Source: Nostoc sp. FACHB-110 (lineage in GTDB: Bacteria > Cyanobacteriota > Cyanobacteriia > Cyanobacteriales > Nostocaceae). From it: a stretch of DNA of 64,000 nucleotides. The translations under genes were made by a program, and so were the position numbers. The notes under the pieces were generated by a model. That model ran no database searches, had not been told where the DNA came from, and saw only the letters and a list, made by a program, of their open reading frames with translations. This document shows positions 9,257-19,259 of the stretch, piece after piece (positions within the stretch are counted from its first letter, which is position 1; each line of letters begins with the position of its first letter). Location of the stretch: the NCBI RefSeq assembly GCF_014697425.1, contig NZ_JACJRU010000001.1:372001-436000 (forward strand), in the 5' to 3' direction.

Positions 9257-12118
9257 ATGTCTGCTAATTCTCTGCCTGACAGTGCCGCAAATTGGCACAC
9301 TTTGGAAGTTGATAAAGCGCTAGGCCTGCTTAATAGTAAGGCAGACAGTGGCTTAACCCCCCAAGAAGTTGACCAACGGTTGCAAAAATACGGCCCCAAT
9401 GAATTAGAAGAACATGGTGGTCGTGGTGCTTGGGAAATACTGCTAGATCAGTTCAAGAATATTATGTTGTTGATGCTGATTGCAGTAGCTTTTATATCAG
9501 GTTTTTTAGATTTTACGGCTTGGCAAGCTGGCGAATTAAAGCCAGGGGAAGTGCCATTTAAAGATACAATTGCGATTTTGGCGATTGTAATTTTAAATGG
9601 CATTCTGGGTTATGTCCAAGAAAGCCGCGCAGAAAAAGCCCTAGCCGCCCTCAAGCAGATGGCTTCTCCCTTGGTGCGAGTCATCCGCGAGCGCAAATTG
9701 TTGGATGTAGCTGCTAAAGAAATCGTTCCTGGCGATATCATGCTACTGGAAGCAGGGGTGCAAATAGCCGCAGATGGACGCTTAATCGAACAATCCAATT
9801 TACAAGTGCGAGAGTCAGCACTGACAGGTGAAGCGGAAGCTGTCAATAAACAATCAAATTTACAACTACCAGAAGATACATCTTTAGGCGATCGCCTGAA
9901 TTTAGTTTATCAAGGTACGGAAGTTGTTCAAGGACGCGGTAAAGTTCTGGTGACAAACACCGGGATGACAACAGAACTAGGTAAAATTGCCGCGATGTTG
10001 CAGTCGGTGGATAGCGAACCCACACCCCTACAACAAAGAATGACCCAACTAGGTAACGTTCTCGTTACAGGTTCCTTGATTTTAGTAGCGGTTGTGGTGA
10101 TTGGCGGTGTCATTCAAGCCAGAGGCTTTAGCAACCTCAAAGACTTGTTAGAAGTGTCTTTAAGTATGGCAGTGGCGGTAGTACCCGAAGGTTTACCCGC
10201 CGTGATTACCGTCACCTTGGCATTAGGAACCCAGCGAATGGTACGCCGCAATGCCTTGATTCGTAAACTACCAGCAGTGGAAACCTTGGGTTCAGTCACT
10301 ACAATTTGTTCTGATAAAACAGGCACACTGACACAGAACAAAATGGTGGTGCAGTCAATTTTTACTAATAACAATACTTTTCGGATTACAGGCGAAGGTT
10401 ATGCCCCAGTTGGGGATTTTCAATTAGATAGTCAAAACGTTGCTGCTGAAGATTATCCCGAAATTCCGGCTTTGTTAGTTGCTTGCGCCGTTTGTAATGA
10501 CTCAGTATTGCAAAAAGAAAAAGGCGAATGGGCAATTTTAGGCGACCCCACCGAAGGTGCATTAGTTACATTAGCAGGCAAAGCTGGTATTGAAAAAGAC
10601 CAGTGGAACAGTAAGTTACCCCGTGTAAGTGAATTTCCCTTCTCCTCAGAACGCAAACGGATGAGCGTAATTACCCAGGTAGAAGAAGTAGCCACAGGGG
10701 AACCATCTTTAACAGGGATTGATCCGGCCATTTCCGGTTTTGTTAACTCTGAATCTTACCTGATGTTTACCAAAGGTTCACCAGAGTTAATTTTGGCTCG
10801 TTGCACCCAAATTCGTCTAGGTACAAACACCTCACCTTTAAATGAAGAACAACGCAGCCAAATCCTAGCAGCCAACGACCAAATGGCAAGTAAAGGCTTG
10901 CGGGTATTGGGTTTTGCTTATAAACCCTTGCTAGAAGTTCCCCCAGAAGGCTCAGATGAAGAATCCGAGCAAAGTTTGGTATGGCTGGGATTGGTGGGAA
11001 TGCTAGATGCACCACGCCCAGAAGTGAGAGCAGCTGTAGCTGAATGTCGCCAAGCCGGGATTCGCCCAGTCATGATTACAGGCGACCATCAATTAACAGC
11101 CCGCGCCATTGCAATTGACTTGGGAATTGCGCAAGAAGGCGATAGAGTGCTGACTGGTCAAGAATTGCAACGTATGAGCGACCAAGAATTAGAGCAGCAA
11201 GTTGACTTAGTAAGCATCTATGCCAGAGTAGCCCCAGAACACAAACTGCGGATTGTGCAAGCATTACAACGTCGGGGTAGATTTGTGGCTATGACAGGCG
11301 ATGGGGTGAATGATGCACCTGCTTTAAAACAAGCAGATATCGGGATTGCAATGGGTATTACTGGTACAGATGTCAGCAAAGAAGCTAGCGATATGGTGCT
11401 GCTAGATGACAACTTTGCCACCATCGTTTCCGCCACTAAAGAAGGTAGGGTAGTTTACACCAACATCCGCCGTTTTATCAAATACATCTTGGGCAGTAAT
11501 ATCGGTGAAGTTTTAACAATTGCCGCCGCACCCATCTTAGGTTTGGGTGGTGTTCCGCTCACACCATTGCAAATTCTCTGGATGAACTTAGTCACAGATG
11601 GTTTACCCGCATTGGCTTTGGCTGTGGAACCACCAGAACCAGACGTGATGAAGCGTCCGCCGTTTAGTCCCCGCGAAAGCATTTTTGCTAGGGGGTTAGG
11701 TTCTTACATGATCCGGATTGGGATTGTGTTTGCGATTATTACGATTATTCTGATGGAATGGGCATATAGTCACGCCCATGCAGTCACAGGGCCAGACCTC
11801 AGCCCAGATCGTTGGAAAACAATGGTGTTCACAGCCTTGTGCGTGGCTCAAATGGGTCATGCCATCGCCATTCGTTCTAACAACCAACTCACCATTGAAG
11901 TGAATCCCTTATCTAATCCCTATGTACTGGGTGCGGTTGTGGTGACAACGGTTTTACAATTGATGCTGGTTTACGTTCCACCCCTACGTGATTTCTTTGG
12001 CACTCATTGGCTACCGCCAATAGAGTTGGCAATTTGTTTTGGTTTTAGTGCCTTAATGTTTGTTTGGATTGAAGCAGAAAAAATCTTCTTCCGTCTAAGA
12101 GGCAAGAAAACTGTTTAA
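9257..12118 (+). CDS. pacL: P2A-type Ca2+-transporting ATPase (PacL-like)
   Basis: A 953-residue P-type cation pump. In order: an N-terminal cation-ATPase domain ([13 protein letters not shown]), the actuator motif LTGEAEAV, the TM4 motif VVPEGLPA, the phosphorylation motif [10 protein letters not shown] (Asp353), an ATP-binding domain with KGSPE, the hinge [21 protein letters not shown], and a TM6 motif [12 protein letters not shown]. The Asn, Thr and Asp in TM6 and the Glu in TM4 match SERCA calcium ligands, so Ca2+ export is the best reading; a Mn2+ role is possible. About ten membrane segments are expected, in the plasma membrane. It is followed by recF 110 bp downstream in the same direction, separated by a repeat hairpin. 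Confidence 0.9.
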   Translation: MSANSLPDSAANWHTLEVDKALGLLNSKADSGLTPQEVDQRLQKYGPNELEEHGGRGAWEILLDQFKNIMLLMLIAVAFISGFLDFTAWQAGELKPGEVPFKDTIAILAIVILNGILGYVQESRAEKALAALKQMASPLVRVIRERKLLDVAAKEIVPGDIMLLEAGVQIAADGRLIEQSNLQVRESALTGEAEAVNKQSNLQLPEDTSLGDRLNLVYQGTEVVQGRGKVLVTNTGMTTELGKIAAMLQSVDSEPTPLQQRMTQLGNVLVTGSLILVAVVVIGGVIQARGFSNLKDLLEVSLSMAVAVVPEGLPAVITVTLALGTQRMVRRNALIRKLPAVETLGSVTTICSDKTGTLTQNKMVVQSIFTNNNTFRITGEGYAPVGDFQLDSQNVAAEDYPEIPALLVACAVCNDSVLQKEKGEWAILGDPTEGALVTLAGKAGIEKDQWNSKLPRVSEFPFSSERKRMSVITQVEEVATGEPSLTGIDPAISGFVNSESYLMFTKGSPELILARCTQIRLGTNTSPLNEEQRSQILAANDQMASKGLRVLGFAYKPLLEVPPEGSDEESEQSLVWLGLVGMLDAPRPEVRAAVAECRQAGIRPVMITGDHQLTARAIAIDLGIAQEGDRVLTGQELQRMSDQELEQQVDLVSIYARVAPEHKLRIVQALQRRGRFVAMTGDGVNDAPALKQADIGIAMGITGTDVSKEASDMVLLDDNFATIVSATKEGRVVYTNIRRFIKYILGSNIGEVLTIAAAPILGLGGVPLTPLQILWMNLVTDGLPALALAVEPPEPDVMKRPPFSPRESIFARGLGSYMIRIGIVFAIITIILMEWAYSHAHAVTGPDLSPDRWKTMVFTALCVAQMGHAIAIRSNNQLTIEVNPLSNPYVLGAVVVTTVLQLMLVYVPPLRDFFGTHWLPPIELAICFGFSALMFVWIEAEKIFFRLRGKKTV

Positions 12119-12218
12119 AAGTAAAAAGGTAAAAGTAAAAAGGTAAAACAGAAGTTAGTTGATATCTTAAGTCTTGCTTCAAGAATCTTGAGCTTTTGCC
12201 TTTTACCTTTTTCCTTTT
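12117..12218. repeat. Heptamer-type repeats forming an inverted pair between pacL and recF
   Basis: Tandem AGTAAAA/AGGTAAA units at 12117-12149 face an inverted arm at 12192-12218. AAAAAGGTAAAAG pairs perfectly with CTTTTACCTTTTT. This is a typical STRR-like cyanobacterial repeat and may also act as a weak terminator for the ATPase gene. Confidence 0.6.
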
Positions 12219-12228
12219 TATTGAAAAT

Positions 12229-13350
12229 ATGTATCTGAAAACTTTACACCTGAGACAATTTCGGAATTACCATGAGCAAAAAGTTGAGTTTGATGCTGCC
12301 AAAACAATTTTGGTAGGTAATAACGCTCAAGGAAAGTCGAATTTGTTAGAGGCGGTAGAGTTATTAGCGACATTGCGATCGCATCGGATGGCACGCGATC
12401 GTGATTTAGTGCAAGATGGCGAAACCTTTGCGCAAATTAATGCCAGCCTCGAACGCCAAATTGGTATTAGCGATTTAACTTTAACTCTTCGTAGTAGTGG
12501 TCGCCGTAGTGTAGCAATTAATGGTGAAACATTCAGGCGACAAATGGATTTTTTGGGCGTGATTAACGCCGTACAATTTTCTAGTTTAGATTTAGAATTA
12601 GTGCGTGGTAGTCCGGAAGTACGGCGTAACTGGTTGGATACTTTATTAATTCAACTCGAACCTGTTTATGCCCATATTTTGCATCAGTATAATCAGGTAT
12701 TACGCCAGCGCAACGCCTTTTTGAAAAAACACCAAGACTCAGGAATTAGCACTCAGCAATCAGAACTTGTGCTGTGGAATGCACAGTTAGCAACTACAGG
12801 TACAAGAGTAATTAGAAGACGCGATCGGGCTATCCAAAGATTAGCTCCTTTGGCTGCTGCTTGGCACTCCAGTATTAGCGGCAGTACAGAAATCCTCGAA
12901 ATTAAATATTCTCCCAACATTATTTCTGGTCAAAATCAACCCGAAGAAATCCAGCAGGCCTTTTTAAGTAAAATTCAGCACCGTGCTTTTGCCGAACTGT
13001 ACCGAGGTACTACCCTTGTTGGCCCTCACCGCGACGAAGTAGAATTGACTATTAATCAAACGCCTGCTCGACAATATGGTTCTCAGGGTCAGCAACGAAC
13101 CTTAGTTTTAGCCTTAAAACTGGCAGAATTACAGTTAATTGAAGAAGTTGTTAAAGAGTCGCCACTACTATTACTTGATGACGTTTTAGCCGAATTAGAT
13201 CCATCCCGCCAAAATCAATTGCTCGATACAATTCAAGACCGTTTTCAAACCCTAATTACAACTACTCACTTGAATTCTTTTGATTCTCAGTGGTTGAATT
13301 CTTCCCAAATCTTGTATGTGAAATCAGGAGAAATATCAACGCAGTATTAA
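12229..13350 (+). CDS. recF: DNA replication and repair protein RecF
   Basis: A 373-residue SMC-like ATPase that loads RecA on gapped single-stranded DNA with RecO and RecR. The N-terminal YLKTLHLRQFRNY is diagnostic. Walker A is GNNAQGKSN, the ABC-type signature is GSQGQQRTLVLALKLAELQL, and Walker B is LLLLDDVLAELDPSR near the C-terminus. The ATG at 12229 (MYLKTL) is the conserved start; an 11-residue upstream extension reads through repeat DNA and is unlikely. No dnaN or gyrB neighbours are present, as is usual in cyanobacteria. Confidence 0.95.
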   Translation: MYLKTLHLRQFRNYHEQKVEFDAAKTILVGNNAQGKSNLLEAVELLATLRSHRMARDRDLVQDGETFAQINASLERQIGISDLTLTLRSSGRRSVAINGETFRRQMDFLGVINAVQFSSLDLELVRGSPEVRRNWLDTLLIQLEPVYAHILHQYNQVLRQRNAFLKKHQDSGISTQQSELVLWNAQLATTGTRVIRRRDRAIQRLAPLAAAWHSSISGSTEILEIKYSPNIISGQNQPEEIQQAFLSKIQHRAFAELYRGTTLVGPHRDEVELTINQTPARQYGSQGQQRTLVLALKLAELQLIEEVVKESPLLLLDDVLAELDPSRQNQLLDTIQDRFQTLITTTHLNSFDSQWLNSSQILYVKSGEISTQY

Positions 13351-13385
13351 GAAGTAAAAAGTAAAAAGTAAAAAGTAAAAATTAA
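13351..13385. repeat. STRR: tandem GTAAAAA heptamers
   Basis: Four copies of GTAAAAA directly follow the recF stop codon. They belong to the heptameric short tandemly repeated class common in Nostoc-type genomes. Confidence 0.8.
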
Positions 13386-13429
13386 TCCCAATAAAGTTAT
13401 GAACTTGTGAGCCTTATTCTTGACATTTA

Positions 13430-13650
13430 TTTTGCTTTTTAACTCTGGCGAGTGACGCTCCTGTGTCGCTAACGCCAGTTGACGACAGTTGCCTCAAGTC
13501 GGGAAACCCACCAACGACGGCCATGTCTCCTTTATGCCGGAGAACCTGTCCACGGCACTGGCTCACTTTTTACTTTTGACTTGTTTGGTCAATAGTCAAA
13601 ATCAGACATGACAATTGACAACTGACAAAAAATAAATGACGAATGACAAT
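13430..13650. repeat. Composite noncoding repeat region upstream of a small gene
   Basis: A GC-richer block (CTGGCGAGTGACGCTCC ... GGCACTGGCTCAC, about 13443-13567) is bounded by an ACTTTTTACTTTTGAC arm inverted relative to the STRR after recF. TGACAAT/TGACAAC heptamers follow at 13606-13650. It looks like a dispersed cyanobacterial repeat and has no coding potential. Confidence 0.5.
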
Positions 13651-13656
13651 TCATTT

Positions 13657-14070
13657 ATGCAAAAAACCAATCACATTTTAGATAAACAAGAAATTGCATC
13701 CTTAGGTGCATCACTACGAGCAATTGAACAAAAGCTACTCAAACAAAGTCGCAAAGAAGGATATAGCAAAATTTGGTTCCAAGGTGAAGAACCTTATTTT
13801 GATGTTTTTTTTGAATTTGATCAAGAAGAAATCGTTTGGTTTCAATTTACTTTGCGTGGTAAATCTCTTTCATGGGATATCAGAAAGCCAGAATTACAAA
13901 CAGGTAATACGAATGAATTATCTATTGATGATGTTAGTTTTTATGCTGCTAGTAAAACTATAGAAAATGACACCCAAATAGATTGGGCGTTTATATATTT
14001 AGTTAAATCTATTTTAGAAACTAGAGCCGAAGAACAGATTTTTGCCAAAGCATTGTCTTTGTTTAAGTGA
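13657..14070 (+). CDS. Small hypothetical protein, about 137 aa
   Basis: I do not recognise a domain. The protein is soluble and rich in Glu, Phe, Ile and Ser. It contains FQGEEPYFDVFFEFDQEEIVWFQFTLRGKSLSW, an alternating pattern that suggests an antiparallel beta-sheet, flanked by an N-terminal helix (ASLRAIEQKLLKQSRKEG) and a C-terminal helix. The ATG at 13636 falls inside TGACAAT-type tandem repeats, so the next Met (13657, MQKTNHIL) is the more believable start. It stands alone, convergent with the MgtC-family gene. Confidence 0.6.
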   Translation: MQKTNHILDKQEIASLGASLRAIEQKLLKQSRKEGYSKIWFQGEEPYFDVFFEFDQEEIVWFQFTLRGKSLSWDIRKPELQTGNTNELSIDDVSFYAASKTIENDTQIDWAFIYLVKSILETRAEEQIFAKALSLFK

Positions 14071-14168
14071 GGCTGGGGGAATTAGGGGCTAGAAATATAT
14101 AGATAAAAATTTTGTTTTTAGGCTCTAGACAGGTATTCTCGAACCCCGAACCTCTATCCCCTAGCCCC

Positions 14169-14304
14169 CAATACAGTTCAGTTAAGGCAACAACTTAGAC
14201 TGGTGTAGGTTGGGTGGAGGAACGGAACCCAACATTCACGCATACTTTGTTGGGTTACGCTATCGCTACACCCAACCTACTATTCTCTTAACTGAACCGT
14301 ATTG
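14169..14304. repeat. 136-bp MITE-like inverted-repeat element
   Basis: The terminal inverted repeats are CAATACAGTTCAGTTAAG (14169-14186) and its complement (14287-14304), 18 bp with one mismatch. Inside lies a second inverted pair built on GTAGGTTGGGT and ACCCAACCTAC. There is no coding capacity. It looks like a non-autonomous mobile element or folded intergenic repeat. Confidence 0.75.
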
Positions 14305-14306
14305 CC

Positions 14307-14765
14307 CTAGCCCCTAGCCTCTAACCGTTTCACCACATTCAAAACTACAAAACTCAAGACAGCAGCAGTTAATCCTAATTGCCATAAACCACACCCAGCA
14401 GTAATTCCTAAAGCGGCTGAAACCCAAATAGCGGCTGCGGATGTCAAGCCATGAATTTCAGATTGCTGTGATTTTTGAGAAGATTCGCGTACAATTTCTC
14501 CAGCACCCAAAAATCCTACGCCAGCTGCAATGCCCTGAATTACACGACTGAGAGCATCACCAGTGTGTTCTGGTATACCTGCTTGCAAAGGGATGAGTGT
14601 TAACAAGGCTGACCCAAAACTGACCAGCATATGAGTTCTTAAACCAGCCGGTTTATGTCTAATTTGGCGTTCTATACCAATAACCGCTCCTAACAGCAAA
14701 GCTAGGCATAGCCTAAAGATGATGTTGAGCCAATCATTGGGTGAAATGTAGTAAGGATTTGACAA
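14307..14765 (-). CDS. MgtC/SapB family membrane protein
   Basis: A 152-residue protein with four hydrophobic segments and the family signature GIERQIRHKPAGLRTHMLVSFGSALLTL, followed by GVGFLGAGEI. MgtC-type proteins help bacteria cope with low magnesium or acid stress, in some cases by acting on the F-type ATPase; the cyanobacterial role is unknown. The start appears to be TTG at 14765, since an in-frame stop lies shortly upstream and the next Met is inside the conserved core. The gene ends 3 bp from a MITE-like element. Confidence 0.85.
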   Translation of the reverse strand: MSNPYYISPNDWLNIIFRLCLALLLGAVIGIERQIRHKPAGLRTHMLVSFGSALLTLIPLQAGIPEHTGDALSRVIQGIAAGVGFLGAGEIVRESSQKSQQSEIHGLTSAAAIWVSAALGITAGCGLWQLGLTAAVLSFVVLNVVKRLEARG

Positions 14766-15350
14766 GGGTGTTTTCAGAAAATAAAAATACTAGATTTTAA
14801 AAATGGGTTCTAGTGGTGCAATATTACCTAATTCATTGCACTGAGAATTCTGATATTTTTGCTAGATTATTTAAAATTGTACTTAAAACTTATGAAAATA
14901 TTAATAATCTAGACTAATGCAAGAGCTTGTAAACTGAAGAACTAGCAATTTGAGTGTTCAAGGTGATTAGTTAAGTAACATTTTAACTCAAATTGCTAAA
15001 TGTATGCTTTAACTCAATATTTGAATGCTATATCTCTATTGAAGATTTTTTGGTGAGTCTACCAAAAATGTCAATCTATCGAGAGGTGAAATTACTAAAA
15101 TACTAAAAGAAAGTGGGAAGTCTCGGAAAAACACGGGGGTATATGGTGACAAGGTGTAGAGAAAGCAACAGTGTTTATTTGATATTTTACTAGTGTGTCA
15201 CTGTGTCAGTCGGGGCTAATCACTAGATTGGCATAAATATCTTCAATACACAGAACTTGGCTCGGCAGATACTTTGAGTAAATGCTCTGTGAGCGTTTAA
15301 CCAGAGTAATAGCTTGGATTGGTATATTGACAATTGACAAAAAAAAGTGA
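14766..15350. other. Intergenic region (585 bp), nothing recognised
   Basis: AT-rich spacer between the divergent MgtC-family gene and the PEP-synthase-like gene. No open reading frame of note. TTGACAATTGACAA repeats lie just before the downstream GTG start. Confidence 0.4.
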
Positions 15351-17693
15351 GTGGAAAAAGTCTACTGGCTCGACCAAATTAAACTGCAAGACCGCGCCAA
15401 AATAGGTGACAAAGCATTTTACTTAAGCAGAATTGTACAGCGTGGCTACTCTGTTGTCCCTGGTTTTGTGGTGTCCGCAGAAGTTTTACGAGAATTTCTG
15501 GAAAGTATTAATAATTCAGAGTCTTTAGCGGCGGACTTGCCTGATTCTTCTTTGTATCTTGACGTAGCTAATTGGCGACAACTCCAACTTGTGGCTGGTC
15601 GCTTGCGTCAAGAAATTATTGCGGCAAATTTACCCCAAACTTGGGTAAGTGCAATTATGGCAGCTGCTAAAGAATGGCAGACAAAATATTTAATTTTGCG
15701 ACCATCCTTGTCAGTATCGCATACCCATCAAGGGGTAGGAAATACATCGGGTTTATTGGAGTCAGTTTTTTGTGCTTATGATGAAGATGCAATCGCCACA
15801 GCATTAAAGCGCACATGGAGTCAATTATTTCGCGCTAAAAGCTTACTTTATTGGCAGCGTATGGGGATTGATTTGCAGCAAATTAATTTAGCTGTATTAG
15901 TGCAACCAATCCAAAATGCGATCGCTAGCGGTTCACTCAATGTTAATCCATCTGGTTGGACAATCGAAGCTACCTGGGGACTAGGAATAGCTATGACTAG
16001 AGGGGAAGTACTGCCAGATATGTACTACATCCAACAAGAAACAGGGATGGTACTAGAAAAACATTTAGGTAATAAGTTGCTGAGTTACGGTTTAGATGAT
16101 GGGGCTGAAACCTTTAATCAATCTATCCTCCCATCAGTAGTGACAGATGAAAACACAGGCCTAGTCGCTCAGTTAGTCGCAGAAGATAAACAACAAAAAT
16201 ACGCTTTAACAGAACCCGATTTGCAAAGACTGATTGCCCTCGCAAATCAATTAGTCAGTGAACTAGGCAAAAGTTTTACGGTGAAATGGACTCTTGTAGA
16301 TGCAGAGTCTATTCCCCAATTTCAGATTACAGAGGTTAGTAATCCACCGTCGGCAATTCCCAATGTACCCAATAATGTACAGTTAATCAAAGGTTTAGGT
16401 GCAGCCACAGGTAAAGTTAGCGCAACAGCTTATGTAATTAACACTCCCGAAAAACCGGAAAATATCCCTCAAGGAGTAATTTTAGTAGCTCCCGCGATCG
16501 CTCCCGATTGGTTATCTTTGCTACATCAAGTAGTGGCAATCATCACAACCCAAGGCGGATTGACCAGCCATGCCGCTATTCTCGCCCGAGAATTAGGTAT
16601 TCCTGCTGTCGTCAGTGCTAAAGATGCTACAGCTTTAATTCAAACTGGAGAACAATTGCTGGTAGATGGCGATAGGGGAGAAGTTTATCGTCTGCGAGAA
16701 AGCAAAAACAGTAATGGCGAAAATCAACCAGTAAATGCCGCGGTTTCCGCTTTCCCCTTATCCCCAGCGCTGGAGAGGACTCCCCTACCTATGATTGCTA
16801 CTCAACTATTGGTGAATCTGAGTCAGCCGAGTTTAATCGAGCGATCGCAAAGCTTACCTGTGGATGGTGTGGGATTGTTACGCTCAGAACTCATGTTATT
16901 AAATATCCTCGAAGGGCAGCATCCTAACAACTGGCTTTTAGATGGTCGTAGGGCAGATTTGTTGGAGTTATGGTCACAACAAATTATGCAATTTGTTCGC
17001 GCCTTTGCTCCCCGACCAGTTTTTTACCGTTCGCTGGATTGGCGATTTCACGAGTTTCCCTCATTAAGTCATACTTCCACAACTGCATCCCATTCAATTT
17101 TGGGCGATCGCGGTACATTTACTTATGTCAACAATCCCCCCGTCTTTGAATTGGAATTGGCAGCATTAGCCGCAGTGCAGAAAGCAGGATACAGCAATCT
17201 GCGGCTCTTGTTACCTTTTGTGCGGAGTGTGGCTGAGTTTAGCTTTTGTCGGCACAAAGTTGAGCAAGCTGGGTTAACTCAGACATCCCAATTTCAAGTG
17301 TGGATAATGGCAGAAGTACCTAGTGTCTTGTTTTTATTGCCAGATTATGTCAAAGCAGGTGTAGAGGGAATTTCTATTGGCACGAATGACCTAACACAAC
17401 TCTTATTAGGCGTAGATCGAGAACAAGGACAGCTCACAAAAGTATATGATGAACGCCATCCGGCAGTGATGGGTGCAATTGCCCAATTAATTCAGATGGC
17501 GACAAAGGCGGGAATCCCCTGTTCCATCTGCGGTCAAGCACCAGCAATGTATCCCGAAATTATCGACCAACTGGTGGAATGGGGTATTACTTCCATTTCT
17601 GTTGAACCAGAAGCAGTAGAACGAACCCATAAAGCGATCGCTCGTGCCGAACAGCGTTTACTATTAGCAGCAGCACGCCAAAAACTTCATTAA
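15351..17693 (+). CDS. Phosphoenolpyruvate synthase-like protein (PEP-utilising enzyme)
   Basis: A 780-residue multidomain enzyme. The N-terminal about 325 residues are the PPDK/PEPS ATP-binding domain (KIGDKAFYLSRIVQRGYSVVPGFVV, QGVGNTSGLLESVF). The swivelling phosphohistidine domain follows, with TQGGLTSHAAILARELGIPAVV (His407). Last is the PEP/pyruvate TIM-barrel with GVGLLRSELMLL, LPFVRSVAEF, AEVPSVLFLLPDY, SIGTNDLTQLLLGVDRE and CSICGQAP (Cys727). Such enzymes convert pyruvate and ATP to PEP, AMP and phosphate in gluconeogenesis. The N-terminal domain is more divergent than usual, so another dikinase-type substrate is possible. It uses a GTG start. A toxin-antitoxin-like pair begins 14 bp downstream. 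Confidence 0.85.
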   Translation: MEKVYWLDQIKLQDRAKIGDKAFYLSRIVQRGYSVVPGFVVSAEVLREFLESINNSESLAADLPDSSLYLDVANWRQLQLVAGRLRQEIIAANLPQTWVSAIMAAAKEWQTKYLILRPSLSVSHTHQGVGNTSGLLESVFCAYDEDAIATALKRTWSQLFRAKSLLYWQRMGIDLQQINLAVLVQPIQNAIASGSLNVNPSGWTIEATWGLGIAMTRGEVLPDMYYIQQETGMVLEKHLGNKLLSYGLDDGAETFNQSILPSVVTDENTGLVAQLVAEDKQQKYALTEPDLQRLIALANQLVSELGKSFTVKWTLVDAESIPQFQITEVSNPPSAIPNVPNNVQLIKGLGAATGKVSATAYVINTPEKPENIPQGVILVAPAIAPDWLSLLHQVVAIITTQGGLTSHAAILARELGIPAVVSAKDATALIQTGEQLLVDGDRGEVYRLRESKNSNGENQPVNAAVSAFPLSPALERTPLPMIATQLLVNLSQPSLIERSQSLPVDGVGLLRSELMLLNILEGQHPNNWLLDGRRADLLELWSQQIMQFVRAFAPRPVFYRSLDWRFHEFPSLSHTSTTASHSILGDRGTFTYVNNPPVFELELAALAAVQKAGYSNLRLLLPFVRSVAEFSFCRHKVEQAGLTQTSQFQVWIMAEVPSVLFLLPDYVKAGVEGISIGTNDLTQLLLGVDREQGQLTKVYDERHPAVMGAIAQLIQMATKAGIPCSICGQAPAMYPEIIDQLVEWGITSISVEPEAVERTHKAIARAEQRLLLAAARQKLH

Positions 17694-17707
17694 ATGATAA
17701 TTTAGCT

Positions 17708-17989
17708 ATGAACAGTCAACCAAAACCAGATAGCCAAGATATTGAAGCCATAACTCTATTGTTGGCTAAAGTTTCTCAGCGTACTCCATCAGAAATTAAA
17801 CCTCACTTAGATGCTATGCTTCAACAGCTAGTGCAACCATTAGAGGAGCATCCTTTTTATGCAACGGCAACCCCTCAAGAATGGATAGCAGCATTTCAGG
17901 AATGGGTCGAAAGCCATCGAGAACTTAATCTTCCCACCCTTTCTGATGAAGCTATTAGTAGGGAGAGTATTTATGGAGAACGTGGTTAA
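17708..17989 (+). CDS. Putative antitoxin paired with PIN toxin
   Basis: A 93-residue acidic protein that I do not assign to a named antitoxin family. It is Gln/Glu/Pro-rich with helical stretches (IEAITLLLAKVSQ and PQEWIAAFQEWVESH). Its role is inferred from position: the stop codon (17987-17989) abuts the GTG start of a PIN-domain ribonuclease with zero spacing, the classic antitoxin-first layout. The C-terminus (LSDEAISRESIYGERG) resembles the short tails of antitoxins that occupy the toxin's active groove. It could be co-transcribed with the upstream PEP-synthase-like gene. Confidence 0.65.
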   Translation: MNSQPKPDSQDIEAITLLLAKVSQRTPSEIKPHLDAMLQQLVQPLEEHPFYATATPQEWIAAFQEWVESHRELNLPTLSDEAISRESIYGERG

Positions 17990-18427
17990 GTGCCTTACCT
18001 TGTAGATACTAATGTTCTATTGAGAAGCGTAGACCTTAGCCATCCCATGAACTCTGATGCAACAAAAGCTATCAGTACACTGCGGGGTCGTGGTGAACAG
18101 TTGCACATCGTACCTCAGAATTTAATTGAATTGTGGAATGTCTACACACGCCCAACCGAACGAAATGGTTTAGGGCGTAGTGTAATTGAAGCACAGGCCG
18201 AAGTCACTTGTTTGAAAATGTTGTTTTCATTATTACTAGATACTCCGACTATTTACCAGGAATGGGAAAGACTGGTTGTTGCTTATGGAATTAGGGGAGT
18301 TAACGTACATGATGCACGATTAGTTGCAGCAATGCTGGTGCATAAGTTAACCCATATTCTGACATTTAATATTAGTGATTTTGCTCGTTACGCAGAAATT
18401 ACTGCTGTTAACCCCAGCACTTTTTGA
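17990..18427 (+). CDS. PIN-domain (VapC-like) ribonuclease toxin
   Basis: A 145-residue protein whose first residues, YLVDTNVLLR, are a textbook PIN start. Candidate metal-binding acids are Asp6, Glu47 (in NLIELWNVY), Asp108 (in VHDARLVAAM) and Asp130 (in FNISDFARY). PIN toxins are magnesium-dependent endoribonucleases that cut tRNA or rRNA when freed from their antitoxin. The GTG start directly follows the antitoxin stop codon. All acidic positions are intact, so the toxin looks active. Confidence 0.87.
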   Translation: MPYLVDTNVLLRSVDLSHPMNSDATKAISTLRGRGEQLHIVPQNLIELWNVYTRPTERNGLGRSVIEAQAEVTCLKMLFSLLLDTPTIYQEWERLVVAYGIRGVNVHDARLVAAMLVHKLTHILTFNISDFARYAEITAVNPSTF

Positions 18428-18437
18428 GTGATTGAGA

Positions 18438-19259
18438 TTACTTAATATATCCAGTTTCGCGGAGAAACTTGCGGACATCGGCAAAATATTGATTGCGATT
18501 GCTACTTTTATAAACTTGTTTTACTCGTTTCCAACCATCCTCACCTTGTCCGAGTAAATACTTATCTGCTAGGTACGCGGCTAAAAATCCTTTACCATCA
18601 TCACCTTGCTGACGAATCTCAGTATAAGTTTTCCATAAATCTGCGGCATGGCTATAGATTAACTTGGGATAGCGGCGAGTCACATCAACCATTTTGCCGT
18701 GGCGATATTGCCAAATTTGTAACGGATAAGCAGAAGCAGCATAAGCTGTAAAAGCATAGGCAAAGCGATCGTCTCTAGCTTCAAATTCTGGGAGTCCATC
18801 TTTATCTAGATCATTAAATCGATAACCGCCATTACCCCACTCATGCCTAATTTGAGTGTATTTTTGGGATTTATTGTCGTAGCGGTAAATTAAAGAATAA
18901 GTACAACAGTGCGCTCCACCTGTAAAGAAATCGGCAACTATTTCTGGTTCTTTATTGCCGTCTAAATCTAGCACTGGTAAATTATTTTCTTGTCCGTCAA
19001 AACCCCCAACAGGGCGGTCATATTCACTTTCTTGCGGCAGTTTTTGATCTAAAACAGTTTTACCTGCTCGGCTAATTTGCAAACGGACATTTTTATATTG
19101 AAATTCCTCTGGTTTGTCATAAGATATTTCGGCGCGGACATTACCAGATTTCCCAGCAATAGTTTCTGCACTACTGGGCTGGGCAAATACAGCCATCTGG
19201 CTAAAAACAGCTAAACCGATCAGCGATTGACAAAGAAAAGCACGACAATTATTCAGCAT
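18438..19259 (-). CDS. Exported protein with FG-GAP/VCBS-like calcium motifs
   Basis: About 273 residues with a signal peptide (CQSLIGLAVFSQMAVFAQPSSAE, cleavage probably after a small residue near position 30). The mature part contains two acidic loops, DLDGNKEPEIVAD and DLDKDGLPEFEARDD, which resemble calcium-binding FG-GAP/VCBS loops, and between them a GGAHCCTYS pair of cysteines. Periplasmic or outer-surface location is likely; function unknown. I chose the ATG at 19259 (MLNNCRAF); a TTG at 19283 would add eight residues. The gene overlaps the end of an upstream pseudogene by about 11 bp. Confidence 0.7.
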   Translation of the reverse strand: MLNNCRAFLCQSLIGLAVFSQMAVFAQPSSAETIAGKSGNVRAEISYDKPEEFQYKNVRLQISRAGKTVLDQKLPQESEYDRPVGGFDGQENNLPVLDLDGNKEPEIVADFFTGGAHCCTYSLIYRYDNKSQKYTQIRHEWGNGGYRFNDLDKDGLPEFEARDDRFAYAFTAYAASAYPLQIWQYRHGKMVDVTRRYPKLIYSHAADLWKTYTEIRQQGDDGKGFLAAYLADKYLLGQGEDGWKRVKQVYKSSNRNQYFADVRKFLRETGYIK

